Assembly (NCBI GenBank): GCA_017465095.1 | Contig: JAFTWX010000074.1 | Span: 1-64,000 of the forward strand | Reading direction: 5' to 3' | Length of the DNA: 64,000 nucleotides | DNA from: Lachnospiraceae bacterium | GTDB taxonomy: Bacteria; Bacillota; Clostridia; Lachnospirales; Lachnospiraceae | Part shown: piece by piece, positions 8,691 to 18,158 of the stretch | Position numbering within the stretch: position 1 is the stretch's first letter | How the letters are laid out: each line of letters begins with the position of its first letter | Program-made: the position numbers and the translations under genes | Notes under the pieces: model-generated | Database searches by the model: none | What the model was told of the DNA's origin: nothing | What the model saw: the letters and a program-made list of their open reading frames with translations, nothing else

Positions 8691-9362
8691 TTAATCGATA
8701 TCCTCCATAACATCAACCTCGGAATCCCGATCTGCTATCAGACATCGCACTTCCTCATTCAGAGCTAACATACGAGCATCCAAATCAGACACCATGCTGG
8801 CACACTCCACAAGCCCCTGTTTGATATGCTCCGGTGCATTCCCTTCAAACTTATAATATATCTTATGCTCCAGACTGGCCCAAAAATCCATGGCAACCGT
8901 ACGGATCTGGATTTCCACCTTGGCATCGATAATCCTGTCCGAAAGAAAAATCGGAACCGTGACAATCAGGTGATAACTCTTATACCCGCTCGGCTTCGGA
9001 TTCAATATATAGTCCTTGACCGAATGAACTTTAATGTCACTCTGGTTGATAATCATCTCGGCAATGCGGTAAATATCCGACGTAAACGAACAGATAACAC
9101 GGACTCCCGCAATATCGTTTACGTGCTGCACCATATTTTGAATGGTCGACTCATGTCCATGCTTTTTTAATTTCTTTACAATACTCTCCGGCGATTTCAA
9201 ACGGTACTTAATATGTTCAATCGGATTGTACTGATGTACATGCTGAAATTCATCGTTCAAAATCTCCAGCTTTGTCCCGATCTCTTTTAATGCCGAATTA
9301 TATACCAATTGTACTTCTTTCCAACTGTCTATGTCATTCCTGGTATCAGGCACAAATTCCAT
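8691..9362 (-). CDS. relQ: Small alarmone (p)ppGpp synthetase, RelQ type
   Basis: A 223-residue RelA/SpoT-synthetase-domain protein without hydrolase, TGS or ACT domains, the size of RelQ/YjbM. It transfers pyrophosphate from ATP to GDP or GTP. Visible synthetase motifs are VNDIAGVRVICSF, the G-loop region PKPSGYKSYHLIV and VEIQIRTVAMDFWASLEHK. Residues 200-223 are acidic and variable. AAGGTGG stands about 10 bases before the ATG. It is monocistronic between its own promoter and terminator. In RelQ relatives activity depends on stress-induced transcription and allosteric pppGpp; nothing in the sequence shows which signal acts here. Confidence 0.9.
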   Translation of the reverse strand: MEFVPDTRNDIDSWKEVQLVYNSALKEIGTKLEILNDEFQHVHQYNPIEHIKYRLKSPESIVKKLKKHGHESTIQNMVQHVNDIAGVRVICSFTSDIYRIAEMIINQSDIKVHSVKDYILNPKPSGYKSYHLIVTVPIFLSDRIIDAKVEIQIRTVAMDFWASLEHKIYYKFEGNAPEHIKQGLVECASMVSDLDARMLALNEEVRCLIADRDSEVDVMEDID

Positions 9363-9414
9363 AAGCGTGCACCCACCTTCCCCAAATTGCTTCGCTAACC
9401 GCTCCGCTGTCTAC

Positions 9415-9420
9415 ATTATA
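9415..9420 (-). promoter_or_regulatory. Extended -10 promoter element for the alarmone synthetase
   Basis: TATGGTATAAT on the minus strand gives a consensus -10 with an upstream TG; no good -35 is visible at 17-18 bases. Located about 50 bases before the ATG. Confidence 0.5.
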
Positions 9421-9457
9421 CCATAGAATACATAAATTTGTGGCTTTTCATCAATTT

Positions 9458-9733
9458 TTAATAAAAATCGTCTTCTTCTATTACTTGGATTTCCAGATAG
9501 TCAAACTCTATCGTCTCTATAAAATTGTCCTGATAAAATCTGGCGCTGTGAAACCGTTGAAACTCATGCACTGTCTTGTCCAGCCACATAGGTTTTTCCA
9601 GATTAAACTCATAAGCAACCTGCTCCAGCGCTGCGAACACCTTCTGGGTACGGCGCCTATCCGTGTCATCGCAAATCACAGTGTCTTTTATCATTCGGTT
9701 GTCTTTCCACAACTTTGCCCACAAACGAAACAT
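9458..9733 (-). CDS. Small conserved protein of unknown function
   Basis: A 91-residue acidic protein, no membrane segment or cysteine pair. I recognise the pattern MFRLWAKLWKDNRM ... KVFAALEQVAYEF ... FDYLEIQVIEEDDFY as a small family recurring in Lachnospiraceae genomes with no known function. AAGGA lies 9 bases ahead of the ATG. It has its own promoter whose spacer contains a perfect inverted repeat, facing away from the hemolysin III gene, so the two divergent genes may share control. Confidence 0.75.
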   Translation of the reverse strand: MFRLWAKLWKDNRMIKDTVICDDTDRRRTQKVFAALEQVAYEFNLEKPMWLDKTVHEFQRFHSARFYQDNFIETIEFDYLEIQVIEEDDFY

Positions 9734-9781
9734 CTCTGCACTTCCTTCTCCATCGTATAGTTCATAATTTTAATAGAAACA

Positions 9782-9809
9782 TCATACATATTCAAGAATA
9801 TTTTGCAAA
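9782..9809 (-). promoter_or_regulatory. Promoter of the small conserved gene with operator-like repeat
   Basis: TTGCAA (9809-9804), 16-base spacer, TATGAT (9787-9782). A perfect 14-base inverted repeat ATATTC-AA-GAATAT at 9789-9802 fills the spacer, the usual place for a repressor site. Confidence 0.55.
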
Positions 9810-9824
9810 CAATAAAATCATACT

Positions 9825-9853
9825 TGACACCAAAAATCACTTGGTGTAGTATT
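9825..9853 (+). promoter_or_regulatory. Hemolysin III gene promoter with operator-like repeat
   Basis: Consensus TTGACA (9825-9830) and TAGTAT (9848-9853) 17 bases apart. CACCAA at 9829-9834 and TTGGTG at 9842-9847 form a perfect inverted repeat filling the spacer. A second, weaker inverted repeat GTAGT / ACTAC lies near 9869-9885, downstream of the likely start point. Confidence 0.7.
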
Positions 9854-9906
9854 TAATTGCATCGTATGTAGTTTTTAATACTACTTATTGCATCAAGGAG
9901 GTAATT

Positions 9907-10560
9907 ATGCAGATTACATTACGAGAACCGGGAAGCGCCATCACACATTTTGTTGCCATGACCATGGCCATCGGCGGTTCCGTTCCACTACTGATAAAAG
10001 CAGCCGAATACGGTACTATTTGTTTGGTCGCTATGCTGATTTTTATTTTCAGCATGATTTTATTGTACGGCGCCAGCGCCACTTATCATTCCGTAAACGT
10101 TCCTGCTGCCATCATCAAAATATACCGAAAAGTAGACCACGCTATGATTTTTGTCCTGATTGCAGGCTCCTATACACCGGTCTGCCTTCTGGTACTTGCA
10201 CCATCGCCGGGGTATCCGCTGCTCATTGCAGTCTGGACCTTTGCCATTGTCGGAATTGCAGTAAAGTTGTTCTGGATTAACTGTCCGAAGTGGTTTTCAT
10301 CCATTATCTACATTGCTATGGGTTGGCTTTGCGCCTTTGTCTTCAGTCCGATTTTGAGCAGCCTTTCCAGCACAGCCTTCTACTGGCTCCTGGCAGGCGG
10401 ACTCATCTACACGGCGGGCGGAATTATTTATGCGCTCAAGCTTCCGATTTTCAATGCAAAACACAAATATTTCGGTTCCCACGAGATTTTCCACCTGTTT
10501 GTTATGGCCGGAAGCCTCTGCCACTATATTTTCATGTATCAGTACGTAATCGGGATGTAG
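9907..10560 (+). CDS. Hemolysin III / PAQR-type seven-helix membrane protein
   Basis: A 217-residue polytopic membrane protein with about seven hydrophobic helices. The three family signatures are present: SATYHS near residue 58, DHAMIFVLIAGSYTP near 77-91, and the C-terminal HEIFHLFVMAGSLCHY, whose His, Asp and Ser residues bind a metal in PAQR/YqfA homologues. These proteins resemble ceramidases and affect membrane lipid state; true haemolytic activity is doubtful. AAGGAGG lies 5 bases before the ATG. The last codons fall inside one arm of a roughly 200-base inverted repeat shared with the end of galE. Confidence 0.88.
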   Translation: MQITLREPGSAITHFVAMTMAIGGSVPLLIKAAEYGTICLVAMLIFIFSMILLYGASATYHSVNVPAAIIKIYRKVDHAMIFVLIAGSYTPVCLLVLAPSPGYPLLIAVWTFAIVGIAVKLFWINCPKWFSSIIYIAMGWLCAFVFSPILSSLSSTAFYWLLAGGLIYTAGGIIYALKLPIFNAKHKYFGSHEIFHLFVMAGSLCHYIFMYQYVIGM

Positions 10561-10745
10561 GATATAGGGATACAGAGATAGGGAGATATATGATTTATAA
10601 ATGAAGGACGCCCCAAACGTCGGAACTTAAAAAGAAACACGATAATTCGTGTTTCTTTTTTTAGTACCGTTACGTTTTCACCGAGCGAAAGCGCCCCTGA
10701 ATTTATAAATATATATCTCCGGATATGTCCTGCATCCCGATTACG
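10545..10745. repeat. About 200-base imperfect inverted repeat spanning two gene ends
   Basis: Left arm from 10545 starts CGTAATCGGGATGTAGGA; the reverse complement of the right arm, read from 10745, starts CGTAATCGGGATGCAGGA. Both continue through GGAGATATAT and TTTATAAAT to a GGxCGCC/GGGGCGC segment, with about 12 extra bases in the left arm, and meet at the central terminator. The arms include the last codons of both converging genes. Confidence 0.7.
10629..10662. terminator. Bidirectional terminator between hemolysin III gene and galE
   Basis: AAAGAAACACGA / TCGTGTTTCTTT with a TAAT loop, flanked by A and T runs, so it can act on both converging transcripts. It is the centre of the larger inverted repeat. 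Confidence 0.9.
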
Positions 10746-11757
10746 CTTCGAATCCGTTCGGATTGCTGCTCTGCCATCTCCATGCATCTTCACACATTTC
10801 TTTGATACCGCGCTCAGCTACCCAGCCAAGTTCTTCTTTTGCAAGAGATGCATCGGCGTAGTTGGTCGCAATATCTCCCGCACGGCGCGGCTTAATTTCG
10901 TACGGAACTTTTGCACCGGTAGCCTGTTCAAAATTTTTCACAATATCAAGCACGCTGTAACCGGTTCCGGTTCCGAGATTGTAAATTTTAAGTCCCGGAT
11001 TTTCTTTTATTTTTTCGATGGATTTCACATGTCCGAGAGCCAGATCCACCACATGGATGTAGTCGCGCACGCCGGTTCCGTCCGGTGTATCGTAATCATT
11101 GCCGAATACTCCGAGACATTTCAGTTTGCCGACAGCAACCTGTGTCACATACGGCATAAGATTGTTCGGAATACCGTTCGGGTTTTCTCCGATCTTTCCG
11201 CTCTTGTGCGCACCGATCGGATTAAAGTAGCGGAGTATAATCACATTCCACTCCGGATCTGCTTTCTGTATATCCATAAGCATCTGCTCAAGCATACTCT
11301 TTGTATGTCCGTACGGATTGGTAATCTCTCCCTTCGGACATCTCTCCGTCACCGGTATCTCCGCGGGCGCTCCATACACCGTTGCAGAGGAAGAAAAGAT
11401 AATATTCTTTACTCCGTGTTTTTTCATCACATCAAACAAAACCAGGGAGCCTGTAATATTGTTATGATAGTATTCCCAAGGCTTCTGAACGGACTCTCCC
11501 ACCGCTTTTAACCCTGCGAAATGAATGACGCTGTCAATCTCATTTTCTGCAAAAACCTTATCCAGAGCACTTGCATCCAAAATATCGGCTTCATAAAATT
11601 TTACCGTTTTCCCTGTAATCTCCTGTACCCGTTCCAAAGATTTCGGGCTGGAATTGCTGAGGTTATCTACCACAACCACTTCATATCCTGCGTTCTGCAA
11701 CTCTACCACTGTATGACTGCCTATGAAACCGGCACCGCCTGTCACTAAAACTGCCAT
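10741..11757 (-). CDS. galE: UDP-glucose 4-epimerase
   Basis: Interconverts UDP-glucose and UDP-galactose (perhaps also the N-acetyl forms) with bound NAD. The 338-residue extended SDR has GGAGFIGSH at the N-terminus for NAD binding, the catalytic SSSATVYG with its Ser and the later Tyr-x3-Lys in NPYGHTKSM. Start 11757 is chosen because AGGAGG precedes it and the protein begins [11 protein letters not shown]. It is the last gene of the asnS-asnA-phosphoesterase-pyrophosphorylase-galE run, 28 bases after the pyrophosphorylase gene, which fits a joint role in nucleotide-sugar supply. Its final codon lies in the large inverted repeat. Confidence 0.96.
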   Translation of the reverse strand: MAVLVTGGAGFIGSHTVVELQNAGYEVVVVDNLSNSSPKSLERVQEITGKTVKFYEADILDASALDKVFAENEIDSVIHFAGLKAVGESVQKPWEYYHNNITGSLVLFDVMKKHGVKNIIFSSSATVYGAPAEIPVTERCPKGEITNPYGHTKSMLEQMLMDIQKADPEWNVIILRYFNPIGAHKSGKIGENPNGIPNNLMPYVTQVAVGKLKCLGVFGNDYDTPDGTGVRDYIHVVDLALGHVKSIEKIKENPGLKIYNLGTGTGYSVLDIVKNFEQATGAKVPYEIKPRRAGDIATNYADASLAKEELGWVAERGIKEMCEDAWRWQSSNPNGFEA

Positions 11758-11785
11758 TTTACTTTCCTCCTGCTGATTCTTTCTG

Positions 11786-13012
11786 TCAAAGCATAACTCC
11801 GTTCTTCTCAAGAAGCGCCCGGGCCGATTCTACACTGTCCACGCCCTCTTTATTTTTAATCGGAGCGAATTCTTTTTCTCGCACAACTTCGTACGGAAGA
11901 CACGTTCCCATATCGTGAATCATATCAAGAACAAGCTGTTCAAACTTGCATCCGTTCGGCGCATCCGGCTTGACCGCTTTCCCCGTCTCATCCAAATAAG
12001 CAATTTTCTTCTCCACCACATGAAGCGGAAGTTCGTGGGACATAATGCGCTCCAGCTCGCTGACACGGAAAAGATAGTTTAAAATAACGCCGAAATTGTA
12101 TGCATAATCGCCGTTCTCGTCTTTTTGATGGCGCATTTCGTCGGTCAATTCATAATATTCTACGATAGACGGCGCTCCGTCCTCAAGACAGATAACCCCG
12201 ACCTTTTCTTCCGGATCTGCTTTGCGCACCACTTTGGCACCTACCATGCAGTCACTGTCTATGCATGCACCGATAAAGGAAGGATCTGCTATTTTTTGCA
12301 GAACATTGTCCACTGCAAATACATTGAGCCACTCAATTCCCGTCTCATGAATCAAATCGAGAATCCCGGCTCTGTCCATCGAAACAAACCAACCACCGTT
12401 TCCGTTCGGAGAGGTGGAAATCTTTCCTTTTTCTTCCAGGAAAACCTTTCCGTCATAATCTACCGCAGGCGCCATTTCCTGCCGGAAGAAACGGACGTAT
12501 TCCTTCGGATATCCGAAATAATCGTGCTCCTCAAAAAAAGCAACCGTAGTATCGTGATTCTTGTCGCTCGTCATAACAAACAGATGAATCGGATTTCCTG
12601 CAAGCTCCTTCACCTGTTCCAAATTCCGGATGAGACACTCAAAAATATACAAATCCTTCGTCACACCGATGTTATATACACCTTTCGGCGCATCGGAGCC
12701 AAGTCTTGTACCCATACCACCGGCAAGAAGTACTGCGCCCACTTTATTGCTGCGCAATGCCTCCAAGCCCTTCCGGGTAAAATCATCCTTTTTTTCTTCA
12801 ATCTCGGAAAGCTGCATCGCCCTGAGCGGTTCAATCACACCCCGAGGCGCCGGACTTTTTTTCGTCTCCAGATAACGGATTACGGAAAAGTCCGTTTCCG
12901 CAATCTGCTGCAAAAGCCCCTTCTGCTCCTCTTCCGATAATTCATCATAATATTTTAACAAATGCTGCTGCCCGCTATCCGACAGCTTCTGCAACGCCTG
13001 TTCATAATTCAT
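11786..13012 (-). CDS. UDPGP-family nucleotidyltransferase (UDP-N-acetylhexosamine pyrophosphorylase-like)
   Basis: A 408-residue UTP-sugar pyrophosphorylase of the eukaryote-like UDPGP/UAP type rather than the GalU type. The signature [16 protein letters not shown] near residue 95 binds [15 protein letters not shown] and the F-G-V-I-L-N segment fit substrate and Mg binding in UAP1-like enzymes. It probably forms UDP-GlcNAc or UDP-glucose/galactose; substrate cannot be fixed. Start 13012 has GAGG 9 bases upstream; codons further upstream have no good site. Lying immediately before galE, it may feed UDP-sugars to the epimerase. Confidence 0.88.
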   Translation of the reverse strand: MNYEQALQKLSDSGQQHLLKYYDELSEEEQKGLLQQIAETDFSVIRYLETKKSPAPRGVIEPLRAMQLSEIEEKKDDFTRKGLEALRSNKVGAVLLAGGMGTRLGSDAPKGVYNIGVTKDLYIFECLIRNLEQVKELAGNPIHLFVMTSDKNHDTTVAFFEEHDYFGYPKEYVRFFRQEMAPAVDYDGKVFLEEKGKISTSPNGNGGWFVSMDRAGILDLIHETGIEWLNVFAVDNVLQKIADPSFIGACIDSDCMVGAKVVRKADPEEKVGVICLEDGAPSIVEYYELTDEMRHQKDENGDYAYNFGVILNYLFRVSELERIMSHELPLHVVEKKIAYLDETGKAVKPDAPNGCKFEQLVLDMIHDMGTCLPYEVVREKEFAPIKNKEGVDSVESARALLEKNGVML

Positions 13013-13049
13013 ATACGCATTCCTCTTTCCCTTTTTTCGGTACACAAAG

Positions 13050-13907
13050 TTATTTACACTTGAGTGTTATTTTAACAAGTTCGGGACGATTTAGCAAGCG
13101 CTGGGGAATAACGCTGTTTCCAAGTCCGGCACTGACAATCATGAGGGTACCGTTTTCCTCGTACAATCCCTTTGTATATTCCGGCAGAAATCCCTGATCC
13201 GGCGCCACAAAACCGCCGATAAACGGAATCCGGAACTGACCTCCGTGAGCGTGACCGCTGAGAACAAGATCCACATCAAATTCCGCATAGACCGGAAACA
13301 CCTGCGGTTCGTGAGCCAGAAGAAGCGTGAACGCAGGTTCCGAGTCATGGGCTTCTTCCTCCATTTCCGTTAACACTTCCCGCACCTTGCTCTTTAAAGC
13401 CTGGGTATCATCGTCCAGCCCCCAAAGCCGGATATATCCTTCACCGACCGTTATTTTTCTTGTTTCATCATCCAAAACAGTCACTCCCAGCTGTTCCAAA
13501 CCGCGGAACAGTTGATAAGTGTTCGTATCGGACAGCCAGTTGTCGTGATTTCCCGTCACAAAATAAACCGGCGCAATCTTCACCGCCTCCGCGACAAACA
13601 GGAGCCCTTTCTCCACATCCGGGTGATTGCTGTCGATGAGATCCCCCGTAATCACAATCATATCCGGATTTTGTTCTTTTATTTTTTTAATTAACCTGCC
13701 CTGATTTTCTCCGAATAATTTATTGTGCAAATCGGAAACATGGATAATGACCGTCCCGTCAAAATCCTTCGAAAGTTTGTCAGAAGCAACTTCATATTCA
13801 GAAGTGGTAATCAGATTATTTTCACAATAGCAAAACACCAAAATAAGAAACAAGAAAAGCAGGCCGACAAGAAGCCTTACCATTCTTTTCCCAAATGTTT
13901 TCTGCAT
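13050..13907 (-). CDS. Membrane-anchored metallophosphoesterase (YkuE/YaeI-like)
   Basis: A 285-residue calcineurin-like phosphoesterase with one N-terminal membrane helix (LLVGLLFLFLILVFCYC). All metal-binding motifs are visible: HVSDLHN, TGDLID, GNHDN, LAHEP, and SGHAHGGQ. The short relatives cleave lipid-linked phosphates such as UDP-diacylglucosamine or act on small phosphodiesters; the substrate is not shown. ATG 13907 is preferred because AGGTGA is 5 bases upstream; an ATG at 13934 has a poorly spaced GGAG. It starts 30 bases after asnA. Confidence 0.87.
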   Translation of the reverse strand: MQKTFGKRMVRLLVGLLFLFLILVFCYCENNLITTSEYEVASDKLSKDFDGTVIIHVSDLHNKLFGENQGRLIKKIKEQNPDMIVITGDLIDSNHPDVEKGLLFVAEAVKIAPVYFVTGNHDNWLSDTNTYQLFRGLEQLGVTVLDDETRKITVGEGYIRLWGLDDDTQALKSKVREVLTEMEEEAHDSEPAFTLLLAHEPQVFPVYAEFDVDLVLSGHAHGGQFRIPFIGGFVAPDQGFLPEYTKGLYEENGTLMIVSAGLGNSVIPQRLLNRPELVKITLKCK

Positions 13908-13937
13908 CTTTATCACCTGCTTTACACGTTTCATTTA

Positions 13938-14948
13938 CTATAAGAACTCCACACCGCGCTCTTTGGCATAGAGAACATCTTTCTCCGGCCAGATAGAAGC
14001 CTGCACTTCACCGAGATGTGCTTTCCTCAGGAAAAACATACAAATACGCGACTGACCGATACCTCCGCCGATTGTATAAGGAAGTTCGTGATTCAAAAGC
14101 GCCTTTTGGAACGGAAGCTCGGCTCTGTCCATACAATCTGCCTTTTCCAGCTGTTCCAAAAGCGACTGCTCATCCACACGGATACCCATGGAAGAAAGCT
14201 CAAGGGCAATGTCAAGAACCGGATAATACACGATAATATCTCCGTTCAGTTTCCAGTCATCGTAGTCCGGTGCTCTTCCGTCATGAGGCTCACCGGATGC
14301 GAGCTTATCACCGATCTGCATGATAAACACTGCACCATACTCTTTTGCCGCCGCCGTCTCACGTTCCTTGGAAGTAAGCTCCGGGTAACGGTCTTCCAGT
14401 TCCTGTGTCGTCACAAATGCAATTTCCTCCGGAAGGAAACACTCTACATACTGATAAGTATTTGCCATATATTTTTCTGTCACGCGAAGCGCTTCGTATA
14501 CCGATTTTACAACGTCGCGGAGCGTCTCTTCGTTGCGATCCTCCTTGCGGATTACCTTTTCCCAGTCCCACTGGTCCACATAAATCGAATGAATATTGTC
14601 GGTATCCTCATCGCGGCGAATCGCATTCATATCCGTGTATAAACCTTCGCCCACTTCAAATCCATAGTTGCGAAGCGCTAATCTTTTCCACTTTGCAAGA
14701 GAATGAACAATCTCCACTTCCTCGCCGTTTTGCTCCTTGATATCAAATCTTACCGGACGCTCCACACCGTTCAAATTGTCATTGAGACCAGAATTTGCTC
14801 CCACAAAAAGCGGTGCCGAAACACGACTCAGATTTAACTGCGTAATCAGTTCTCTCTGAAAAAAATCTTTTACTTTTTTGATTGCTTTTTCTGTCTCTTT
14901 GATGTTGAGGGAAGGTTTGTATCCTTCCGGTATCATGATTTGACTCAT
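13938..14948 (-). CDS. asnA: Aspartate-ammonia ligase (asparagine synthetase A)
   Basis: Forms asparagine from aspartate, ammonia and ATP via an aspartyl-adenylate, using a fold related to class II tRNA synthetases. The 336-residue length is typical. Recognisable segments are [26 protein letters not shown], and the C-terminal GGGIGQSR motif. AGGAGG lies 6 bases before the ATG. It follows asnS by 50 bases, so free asparagine synthesis and Asn-tRNA charging are coupled on one transcript. Confidence 0.96.
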   Translation of the reverse strand: MSQIMIPEGYKPSLNIKETEKAIKKVKDFFQRELITQLNLSRVSAPLFVGANSGLNDNLNGVERPVRFDIKEQNGEEVEIVHSLAKWKRLALRNYGFEVGEGLYTDMNAIRRDEDTDNIHSIYVDQWDWEKVIRKEDRNEETLRDVVKSVYEALRVTEKYMANTYQYVECFLPEEIAFVTTQELEDRYPELTSKERETAAAKEYGAVFIMQIGDKLASGEPHDGRAPDYDDWKLNGDIIVYYPVLDIALELSSMGIRVDEQSLLEQLEKADCMDRAELPFQKALLNHELPYTIGGGIGQSRICMFFLRKAHLGEVQASIWPEKDVLYAKERGVEFL

Positions 14949-14998
14949 TTTCTTCCTCCTGCTTTTAACAACCCTGCGGATGCTTTTATTTTGAGCAA

Positions 14999-16390
14999 TT
15001 ACAGCTCGCAGTTGTTTACCGTTCTCGGGAACGGAAGCACGTCACGGATATTGCCCATACCTGTCAAGTACATGACGCATCGCTCGAATCCCAGTCCGAA
15101 TCCTGCATGTCTGGCACTTCCGTATTTGCGCAAATCCAGATAGAAATCATAATCTTCCGGATTTAAATCAAGTTCTTTCATACGTGTCAGGAGCTTATCG
15201 TAATCGTCCTCTCTCTGACTTCCTCCGATAATCTCGCCGATACCCGGAACAAGACAATCCATGGCAGCAACTGTTTTTCCGTCTTCATTTAACTTCATGT
15301 AGAATGCTTTGATCTCCTTCGGATAATCCGTTACAAAAACAGGTCTTCCGAATTCTTTTTCTGTCAGATAACGCTCATGCTCTGTCTGCAGATCGCATCC
15401 CCATGAAACTTTGTATTCAAATTCATCGTTGTGCTTCTCTAATATCTTTATGGCGTCTGTGTATGTCACATGACCGAAATCTGAATTCATGACATGTGTC
15501 AATCGTTCAATCAGCCCTTTGTCCACAAACTGATTGAAGAAATTCATCTCTTCCGGCGCATTTTCCAGCACGTAGCGGATGATGTATTTAATCATGCTCT
15601 CCGCAAGAATCATATCATCCTTTAAATCCGCAAACGCGATTTCCGGCTCAATCATCCAGAATTCCGCTGCATGTCTGGTCGTATTGGAATTCTCTGCACG
15701 GAACGTCGGTCCGAATGTATAAATATTCTTAAACGCCATTGCATATGTCTCACCGTTCAGCTGTCCGCTCACGGTAAGGTTGGTCGGTTTTCCGAAGAAA
15801 TCCTGTGAAAAATCAACGTTTCCGTCTTCTGTACGCGGAAGCTCATTTAAATTCATCGTCGTCACCTGGAACATCTCACCGGCACCTTCGCAGTCACTTC
15901 CTGTGATAATCGGTGTATGCACATAAACAAAATCTCTCTCCTGGAAGAATTTGTGAATCGCATATGCTGCAAGAGAACGCACGCGGAACACAGCCTCAAA
16001 TGTATTTGTACGCGGTCTCAAATGAGAAATCGTTCTCAAATACTCAAACGTATGTCTCTTTTTCTGAAGCGGATAATCCGGTGTGGACACACCTTCAATC
16101 ACAACTTCCGATGCCTGAATTTCAAATTTCTGTTTTGCTTCCGGTGTCGGTGTTACAACACCTTTTACAATCAGGGCTGCACCCACATTCAATTTATTGA
16201 TCTCATTAAAATTAGCGAGGGCATCGGAATACACAATCTGAAGCGGCTCAAAAAATGTTCCGTCGTTGATTACAAGAAATCCGAATGTCTTGCCGTCACG
16301 CTTGCTGCGAAGCCATCCTCCGATGGTTACCTCCTTATTTAAGTACTCTTCCTCTTTGCGATATAAATCTCTGATATTTACTAAATCCAT
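14999..16390 (-). CDS. asnS: Asparaginyl-tRNA synthetase
   Basis: Class IIb synthetase charging tRNA-Asn. 463 residues: an N-terminal OB-fold anticodon-binding domain ([18 protein letters not shown], about 20-110) and a catalytic core with motif 2 around [18 protein letters not shown] and motif 3 [22 protein letters not shown] is 9 bases before the ATG. No T-box is present; the 67-base upstream gap instead holds a sigma-A promoter. First gene of the asn-galE operon. Having AsnS implies direct charging rather than only Asp-tRNA amidation. Confidence 0.97.
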   Translation of the reverse strand: MDLVNIRDLYRKEEEYLNKEVTIGGWLRSKRDGKTFGFLVINDGTFFEPLQIVYSDALANFNEINKLNVGAALIVKGVVTPTPEAKQKFEIQASEVVIEGVSTPDYPLQKKRHTFEYLRTISHLRPRTNTFEAVFRVRSLAAYAIHKFFQERDFVYVHTPIITGSDCEGAGEMFQVTTMNLNELPRTEDGNVDFSQDFFGKPTNLTVSGQLNGETYAMAFKNIYTFGPTFRAENSNTTRHAAEFWMIEPEIAFADLKDDMILAESMIKYIIRYVLENAPEEMNFFNQFVDKGLIERLTHVMNSDFGHVTYTDAIKILEKHNDEFEYKVSWGCDLQTEHERYLTEKEFGRPVFVTDYPKEIKAFYMKLNEDGKTVAAMDCLVPGIGEIIGGSQREDDYDKLLTRMKELDLNPEDYDFYLDLRKYGSARHAGFGLGFERCVMYLTGMGNIRDVLPFPRTVNNCEL

Positions 16391-16445
16391 CGATATGTTA
16401 CTCCTTTTTCATATCCGTTTTATCCTTAAAAATAAACCAAAAATG

Positions 16446-16474
16446 ATTATAGCTCATTTATTTTGTTTTTACAA
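16446..16474 (-). promoter_or_regulatory. Sigma-A promoter of asnS operon
   Basis: TTGTAA (16474-16469) and TATAAT (16451-16446), 17 bases apart. The -35 lies inside the last codons of the upstream CAP gene. Confidence 0.75.
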
Positions 16475-17480
16475 CCACTGCTTTGCTGAAAGGTCCGTAG
16501 ATTTTCTTTCCGTTTGATTTTTTAAACGCACGGACTTTAAAATAATATTTTTTGCCGGATTTCAGTTTTTTAACACGGTATGACTTTTTATTGGCAGAGG
16601 AAAGCGTCTTAACTTTCTTATATTTTCCCTTTTTGCTTGTAGCCCGCCAAATTTCATATCCGTCACCGCTTGTCTTTTTCCATTTCAATTTTGCGGAAGT
16701 CTTTTTCACAGAAGATGCTTTCAGGCTCTTCACTTTTTTCGGTTTGGATACCGAAGAAGCATTCCCCGTCTTCACCGACATCGTTACCTTCTGACCCCGA
16801 TAGGTAATCGTCACGGTTTGCTCTCCCGTCTCGGAAGTACTGTAGCCCTTACACATTTCCTTTATGACCGGAACATAGGATGTACCGTGTTTGTCACATT
16901 TCACGATCAGATAACGCCCCATATCATCAATGGATATTCCCTCTGCATAATCCGTCGTGCCCGGCTCATTAACCGCAACACTTTTTAGGGTACATCCGCC
17001 CACAAAAAGCTGCACCCAGTTTTTTCCGTAGGAGCCGCCGGTTTGATATCCGATGCCTATATGCGTGTAAGAATCATTCAAAATATTGGCACGGTGTCCC
17101 GGACTGTTCATCCATCCTTCCATAACGTCAGCTGCCGATCCATAACCTGCTGCAATATTTTCACCTGCGCAAGTGCGATAAATATCGTAATCCGCCAGCA
17201 CGGTAAAGCAGCTGCTTCCGTCCGGCCTGTCATGAGAAAAAAGCGTTATAATTTCCTTTGCACGCACGCCGGACGCCTTTTGCAAATCCGTGAACATGCC
17301 GATGGCAGGCTGCCCTTCGGCAATACGATTTTTGTTCACAATTTTCAGCACTTCCCACTCATCGGAATTGGATATTTTTTCGTAGGGTTCCTCCGCCTTT
17401 ACATCCATTGCTGTCACAAGTACAAAGCACAGAACCACAGCAGCCATAACCAATTTACTTACATGTTTTCTCTTGTCCAT
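16458..17480 (-). CDS. Secreted CAP/SCP-domain protein with fibronectin III-like tail
   Basis: 340 residues. A signal peptide (LVMAAVVLCFVLVTAMDVKA) is followed by a CAP domain at about 40-170: the patterns FSHDRPDG, CAGENIAAGYG and MNSPGHRANILN and IGIGYQ are the classic SCP signatures. After a beta-rich middle, residues about 250-340 are a Lys-rich fibronectin III-like module (KLKWKKTSGDGYEIWRA). Bacterial CAP proteins are extracytoplasmic and mostly of unknown function. ATG 17480 has GGGGG 8 bases upstream. It is the last gene of the signalling operon, 2 bases after the PIN-like gene. Confidence 0.85.
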   Translation of the reverse strand: MDKRKHVSKLVMAAVVLCFVLVTAMDVKAEEPYEKISNSDEWEVLKIVNKNRIAEGQPAIGMFTDLQKASGVRAKEIITLFSHDRPDGSSCFTVLADYDIYRTCAGENIAAGYGSAADVMEGWMNSPGHRANILNDSYTHIGIGYQTGGSYGKNWVQLFVGGCTLKSVAVNEPGTTDYAEGISIDDMGRYLIVKCDKHGTSYVPVIKEMCKGYSTSETGEQTVTITYRGQKVTMSVKTGNASSVSKPKKVKSLKASSVKKTSAKLKWKKTSGDGYEIWRATSKKGKYKKVKTLSSANKKSYRVKKLKSGKKYYFKVRAFKKSNGKKIYGPFSKAVVVKTK

Positions 17481-17482
17481 AT

Positions 17483-18145
17483 TTATTTCCCCCATTCTGA
17501 AAAAATCGGAACAATTTGTTTGTAGTAACGGTTTCCTTCTTCCTGCGCAAAAACTTTGACAAGAGCCGTATTCAACGACTGTTTGTCGGTGGCCTGCAAC
17601 ATACAGGAATAAATTTTCTTGTATGCACCGCCCTGAAGATTTTCTGCTTTCAGGGTATGTCTCACTTTTTTGCGGATCGCTTCCGGAACACTCTTAATCC
17701 GCTCATTTTCATTTTGCGTTTCCGGCTTTACTGTCTTATTTTGCGCATTTGCAGCCGCAGTCTTGCGCGAAGCGGCTTTCTGCGGTTTCTCCGCACTGAT
17801 ATTTTCCCGGCGTACAATGGTGATTCCTCTTCCTCTCCAAAAGTCAATCACACTGTCATATCCGCTGTCCTTGCTGACAACATAATATTCTTTGACCCCT
17901 GTGTGCGCCACCAGATAACCAAGATAGGTCGTCAACTGAAAATCCAGATAGTTTTTTGCTGTCTTGCTCGTCTTAATATATTCCACATGTGATACCGCCG
18001 ACGATATACGTACATGGTCGTCGAAAGGAACCGCGCCTGTCTTCGGTCCGTAAAAGACCACAATCAAGTCATCCTCCTGTAATTTCTCTATTCCATACAA
18101 ACCTTTGACTCCCGTATTTTCATAATCAATCAGATAAATTGCCAT
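17483..18145 (-). CDS. PIN-like domain protein, possible RNase
   Basis: 220 residues. Residues 1-115 have a PIN/NYN-like arrangement of acidic residues: IYLIDYENTG at the N-terminus, the central DFQLTTYLG and SKDSGYDSVIDF, as in RNases with a LIDxEN start. Residues 120-160 are a K/A/N-rich linker and 160-220 a helical tail (VPEAIRKKVRHTL). AAGGAGG is 6 bases ahead of the ATG. Nuclease activity is inferred from the fold-like motif only. It lies 13 bases after the AlkD-like gene. Confidence 0.7.
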   Translation of the reverse strand: MAIYLIDYENTGVKGLYGIEKLQEDDLIVVFYGPKTGAVPFDDHVRISSAVSHVEYIKTSKTAKNYLDFQLTTYLGYLVAHTGVKEYYVVSKDSGYDSVIDFWRGRGITIVRRENISAEKPQKAASRKTAAANAQNKTVKPETQNENERIKSVPEAIRKKVRHTLKAENLQGGAYKKIYSCMLQATDKQSLNTALVKVFAQEEGNRYYKQIVPIFSEWGK

Positions 18146-18158
18146 ATCGGCCTCCTTT

